From: a virus
IMG/VR virus record: IMGVR_UViG_3300007735_000598
Span: 1-30,887 of that record
Length of the DNA: 30,887 nucleotides
Direction: 5' to 3' (one strand)
Both the position numbers and the translations under genes were made by a program. Below are positions 28,189 to 30,887 of this stretch, one piece after another. The notes under the pieces were generated by a model that was given only the letters and a program-made list of their open reading frames with translations, did no database searches and had not been told where the DNA came from. Each line of letters begins with the position of its first letter. Positions within the stretch are counted from its first letter, which is position 1.

Positions 28189-30666
28189 ATGAGCAGCGTG
28201 TCCGGCGTCATCTATGCGGGAAACGATTTCGTCGGCTACGTCATCAATCGCAGCCCGGAGTTAGATGCTGACCTGCGACGGGCCGGTATCGACCCGGATC
28301 AGGTGAACTATGCCAAGACGCCTCTTATCGGTGCATCTCGGCATGCCGAGATCGTGGTGTTGGCGTTCATGGCTACGAGTAACGTCCAGCCTCGTCCGTT
28401 CGACTTTGGAGCCCAATCGGCTCTGGCAGGCGGCTCGGCGGACATCCTCTACGGCGTTCGGCTGTACGAACCGCAGGCCGGTGTAGGCGGTGGCACGTCT
28501 GGGCCAATCAAAGACGTCGGCCGCGAGGTGCCTCGACCGGACATCATCGACACGGTGCCCCAGCAGCCACAGGTGCCGGACTTCCCAGACGAGCCGGCTC
28601 CGGGTGGCGGCTTCTCTGGTGACGTTGGCCCGCAGACTGCGGTGGCGTTGCGTTCGGCGTCCGCGACGGCTGCCGCGAATCTTGTGGCGTTCCAGTCCGG
28701 TCGGCAGATGTGGTGGACAAACCTCACGCTGGTCGAGGCCGAGCAGGTCTTGGCGAGCGTGGCAGGCGATTCGCGTATCCGAATGTCGCCGGGGAATCCC
28801 GGCAACGGCGGCTCTCTGTTCCTGCTGCGGTTCGTGGATGCCCGGATGCGATTCTTGGGACAGACGATCTGGGCCGGCACGACCACGAACAACACGGGCA
28901 CGGCACGCGACCAGTGGAACATGCTCGCGGAGAATCCGCTGCATCTCGTCGCGGCGACGGCGAAGTCCTCGACCTATGTACCTCCGGCGGTGGCTGGCCC
29001 GGCGTATCGCGGTGCCGGCGTCCTGAACACCCAGATCATGCGGGGCATTCCGGCGCCGAGTCGGTGGTATCAGGACGAGTGCTATACGGCCGAGGAGATC
29101 ATCGCGGCCTACGTCGGCCAGTCCACGCTGGGACAGTTTGGTCGCAGCCCGATCACCTACCGCTACAGCACGCAGGCGAGGGCATCCGAGCGGAAGGGCG
29201 ACATGCTGAACCTCGACCTGCGAGGCAAGAGCATCGGGCAGGCGTTGGACGAGGTGGCGGCGCGTATCGGGTGTGTGTGGGCGTGGGACAGGTACGCGGC
29301 CAATCTGGAACTGAAGCCGTTCGACTTCGGCGTGCCGAATGGGAGCGCGGCGAACTATCCGCTGTCGCTCTGGGAGTCCTTCAACGCGGCGTTCCGATGC
29401 GGTGGCGGGTTCAGCGTGGTGACGAACGACATGCCGTACCGAGTGGCTTCCGTTCATCCGGTGCGGTATGTCAGCGTCTACGGCCGTGCGGACGAGTCGA
29501 ACATGTATGTGGACTGTCGGAGCATGGCGACGCCTGACGGTGTTCGGTCGCCCACGATCCAAGCCTCGGGATCGCCTCCGCTCTACTACGCGACGCCTGG
29601 CAGCGGCACCGGCCGCGTGCATTTCTTTGGCGACCATGTGCCTGCCTACTACGGCATGCAGGGCTCGGAGGCCGATCTTCCGATCTCTGCTACGCCTCCG
29701 GTGTCTGGCTGGTCGATCTGGAACGCCACGGTGCCGGGGACGCGGTGCAACTGGTGGAGCAAGTCCTGGGCGACAAGCATCGCCAACAGACGGCAAGACC
29801 TGTCCGACCGATACTTGAAGGCGGGCATTCTCATAGACGGCGAGGTGATTCTGAACCGCCTGCCGGCCTATGGCACGGTCGGCCCGATGATGTCCTCCGC
29901 TCCGTGTGCGAGCCTGAACTGGGACGAGGTGCGTTTCGGCATGGGTGGCGAGCCGTTGCAGTATCGCCTGTGGGGCAAAAACAACGATCCACTGATCTTC
30001 CCGCACCTGCTGCCTGCGGATCGCGTGCAGGGGCTGGGCATCGGGCAGACCTACAGCGCGCACGGCTGCTTGAACCTCCAGCGGTTTGAGCGTCGCAGCG
30101 GCATCGTGCGGATGTTCCTTGCCAGTTTCGCCCGCATCGAAGTGCTGAAGCGTGACCCGCAATCGTCCGATCCATACGTCTGGCTGTATGCGTTCACGGA
30201 GGTGTCGCCGGACAATCTGGCGAGCGGCAGTTTCCGCAAGGGCAACGAGTGGGGCGACGAGGCTCTAGCGATGGAGGGCCGAGCCTTGAACCTGTGCGAG
30301 ATGGCACCGCTGGACGTTGGCACGGTATCGGCCACGCCGGACTTCAACTTCGACGGCGGCACGCTTCGATACAACCCAACGGCGAGCGAGGTGAAGATCG
30401 TCCGGGCGGCCCCTTCTGGCATCGCTCCGTGCTACGAGTACATCACGCCGGCCGGCATGACCGTGTACTACCTGTTCGCCCCGCCCGGCGTTCGCGTGTT
30501 CTGCCCCGGCAGCACCACACCGCTGCTGGGCACGGGCTGGCAGAACAGCGGTGCGAGCGGTTCAGCGTTTGCGGATCGTGTCCCGCTGTCGGGTATCGTT
30601 TCCGAGATGCCGGTCGCCAATCGGGAGGTGCCCATCGCCAGCACTGCAACGGAGTCGAATCCATGA
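28189..30666 (+). CDS. Large tail-tip protein (hub or central fibre)
   Basis: ATG 28189, three bases after the previous stop, gives 825 residues; the open frame extends upstream only inside the preceding gene. The protein begins MSSVSGVIYAGNDFVGYVIN. A Pro/Asp-rich linker spans about residues 100-155 (RPDIIDTVPQQPQVPDFPDE). Then come RQMWWTNLTLVEAEQVLASV and, at about 350-395, a GKSIGQALDEVAARIGCVWA segment that resembles the 'l.dvL..ia...G' domain of tail hub proteins. The C-terminal half is beta-rich. The overall plan suits a tail-tip hub; no lysozyme motif is seen. It ends with ATGA overlap to the next gene. Confidence 0.6.
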   Translation: MSSVSGVIYAGNDFVGYVINRSPELDADLRRAGIDPDQVNYAKTPLIGASRHAEIVVLAFMATSNVQPRPFDFGAQSALAGGSADILYGVRLYEPQAGVGGGTSGPIKDVGREVPRPDIIDTVPQQPQVPDFPDEPAPGGGFSGDVGPQTAVALRSASATAAANLVAFQSGRQMWWTNLTLVEAEQVLASVAGDSRIRMSPGNPGNGGSLFLLRFVDARMRFLGQTIWAGTTTNNTGTARDQWNMLAENPLHLVAATAKSSTYVPPAVAGPAYRGAGVLNTQIMRGIPAPSRWYQDECYTAEEIIAAYVGQSTLGQFGRSPITYRYSTQARASERKGDMLNLDLRGKSIGQALDEVAARIGCVWAWDRYAANLELKPFDFGVPNGSAANYPLSLWESFNAAFRCGGGFSVVTNDMPYRVASVHPVRYVSVYGRADESNMYVDCRSMATPDGVRSPTIQASGSPPLYYATPGSGTGRVHFFGDHVPAYYGMQGSEADLPISATPPVSGWSIWNATVPGTRCNWWSKSWATSIANRRQDLSDRYLKAGILIDGEVILNRLPAYGTVGPMMSSAPCASLNWDEVRFGMGGEPLQYRLWGKNNDPLIFPHLLPADRVQGLGIGQTYSAHGCLNLQRFERRSGIVRMFLASFARIEVLKRDPQSSDPYVWLYAFTEVSPDNLASGSFRKGNEWGDEALAMEGRALNLCEMAPLDVGTVSATPDFNFDGGTLRYNPTASEVKIVRAAPSGIAPCYEYITPAGMTVYYLFAPPGVRVFCPGSTTPLLGTGWQNSGASGSAFADRVPLSGIVSEMPVANREVPIASTATESNP

Positions 30667-30887
30667 GCCAGAGTTTCCTGCTGCGTAAGGCGTTGACCAC
30701 GGACGAGGCTCCGCTGCTGATCGCGGCGGGCTCGTCGTACTTCTTCCGGCGTATCACGATCTGCAACCAGAACAACAGCACCGTGCACGTGTTCCTCGCA
30801 GTGACAGCGGGCCGGGCTTTCGCGGAACAGGGTGACTGGGTGCTGTACCACTATGACATCACGGGCTACGGCATCCTCACGCTCGAC
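30663..30887 (+). CDS. Tail-region protein, 3' end missing
   Basis: ATG 30663 overlaps the previous stop (ATGA) and the frame is open to the window's edge, 75 codons so far. The visible part (SQSFLLRKALTTDEAPLLIA, then YFFRRITICNQNNSTVHVFL and VLYHYDITGYGILTLD) is beta-rich with the 'a.i...n.....v.l.v' feel of small phage virion surface proteins. The full size and function cannot be told. Confidence 0.65.
   Translation, partial: MSQSFLLRKALTTDEAPLLIAAGSSYFFRRITICNQNNSTVHVFLAVTAGRAFAEQGDWVLYHYDITGYGILTLD

Noticed and set aside
28261-30162. 633-codon minus-strand frame opposite the large tail-tip gene
   Set aside because: It has the same kind of shadow composition, while the plus-strand gene is in an ATGA-linked operon with sensible protein content.
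1-30887. CRISPR array, tRNA, insertion sequence, integrase or attachment site
   Set aside because: No regularly spaced long repeats, cloverleaf-like sequence, transposase or recombinase motif was seen while reading both strands.

Overview
The window reads as one piece of a tailed double-stranded DNA bacteriophage (or prophage) genome of high G+C, roughly two-thirds in sampled stretches. Genes are packed tightly, mostly joined by ATGA, GTGA or TGATG stop/start overlaps, and several start with GTG or TTG. No bacterial housekeeping gene, tRNA, integrase or lysogeny repressor is visible. The host cannot be named. A lipoprotein with an internal membrane segment suggests a Gram-negative envelope, and a short fibre-associated protein resembles a type I associate with aquatic (cyanophage-like) viruses.

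Layout. 1-890: a small leftward operon of three unrecognised proteins. 891-1187: a divergent control region with inverted and direct repeats and candidate promoters facing both ways. 1188-8466: rightward early genes for DNA metabolism. They comprise an ERF single-strand annealing protein with an SSB-like C-terminal tip, a Gp157-like protein, a DnaA-like helix-turn-helix protein, a DUF1376 replication protein whose gene carries iteron-like repeats (candidate origin), a PAPS-reductase-like sulfur-transfer enzyme, several small proteins including a Cro/C1-type regulator, a RusA-type resolvase, a metallophosphoesterase and an HExxH protein. 8463-11097: membrane and fibre genes, namely a coiled-coil membrane protein, a beta-rich protein, a polyglycine fibre, a small fibre-associated protein, a lipoprotein with a membrane segment (u-spanin candidate) and a 37-residue membrane protein, closed by a strong terminator at 11146-11183.

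11189-21572: ParB-methyltransferase fusion, small and large terminase, DUF935-type portal, Mu gpF-like head protein, two unknown head-region proteins, a Mu I-like protease with a likely nested scaffold, a decoration protein and the major capsid protein, followed by an unusual three-arm inverted-repeat element. 21573-30887: DUF1320 connector, Mu gpG-like protein, tail tube, tail assembly chaperone with a textbook -1 frameshift signal, a jelly-roll tail protein, a short tape measure and large distal-tail proteins; the last gene runs off the end.

Together these describe a probable siphovirus (no sheath gene seen) with a Mu-like head module joined to a non-Mu replication module. The strongest observations are the -1 frameshift signal at 23383-23430, the candidate origin at 3468-3600, the ERF protein ending in an SSB-like tip, the nested scaffold sharing a peptide with the capsid N-terminus, and a duplicated leader hairpin in the two divergent early operons. 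Gene functions beyond the named families are inferred from position.
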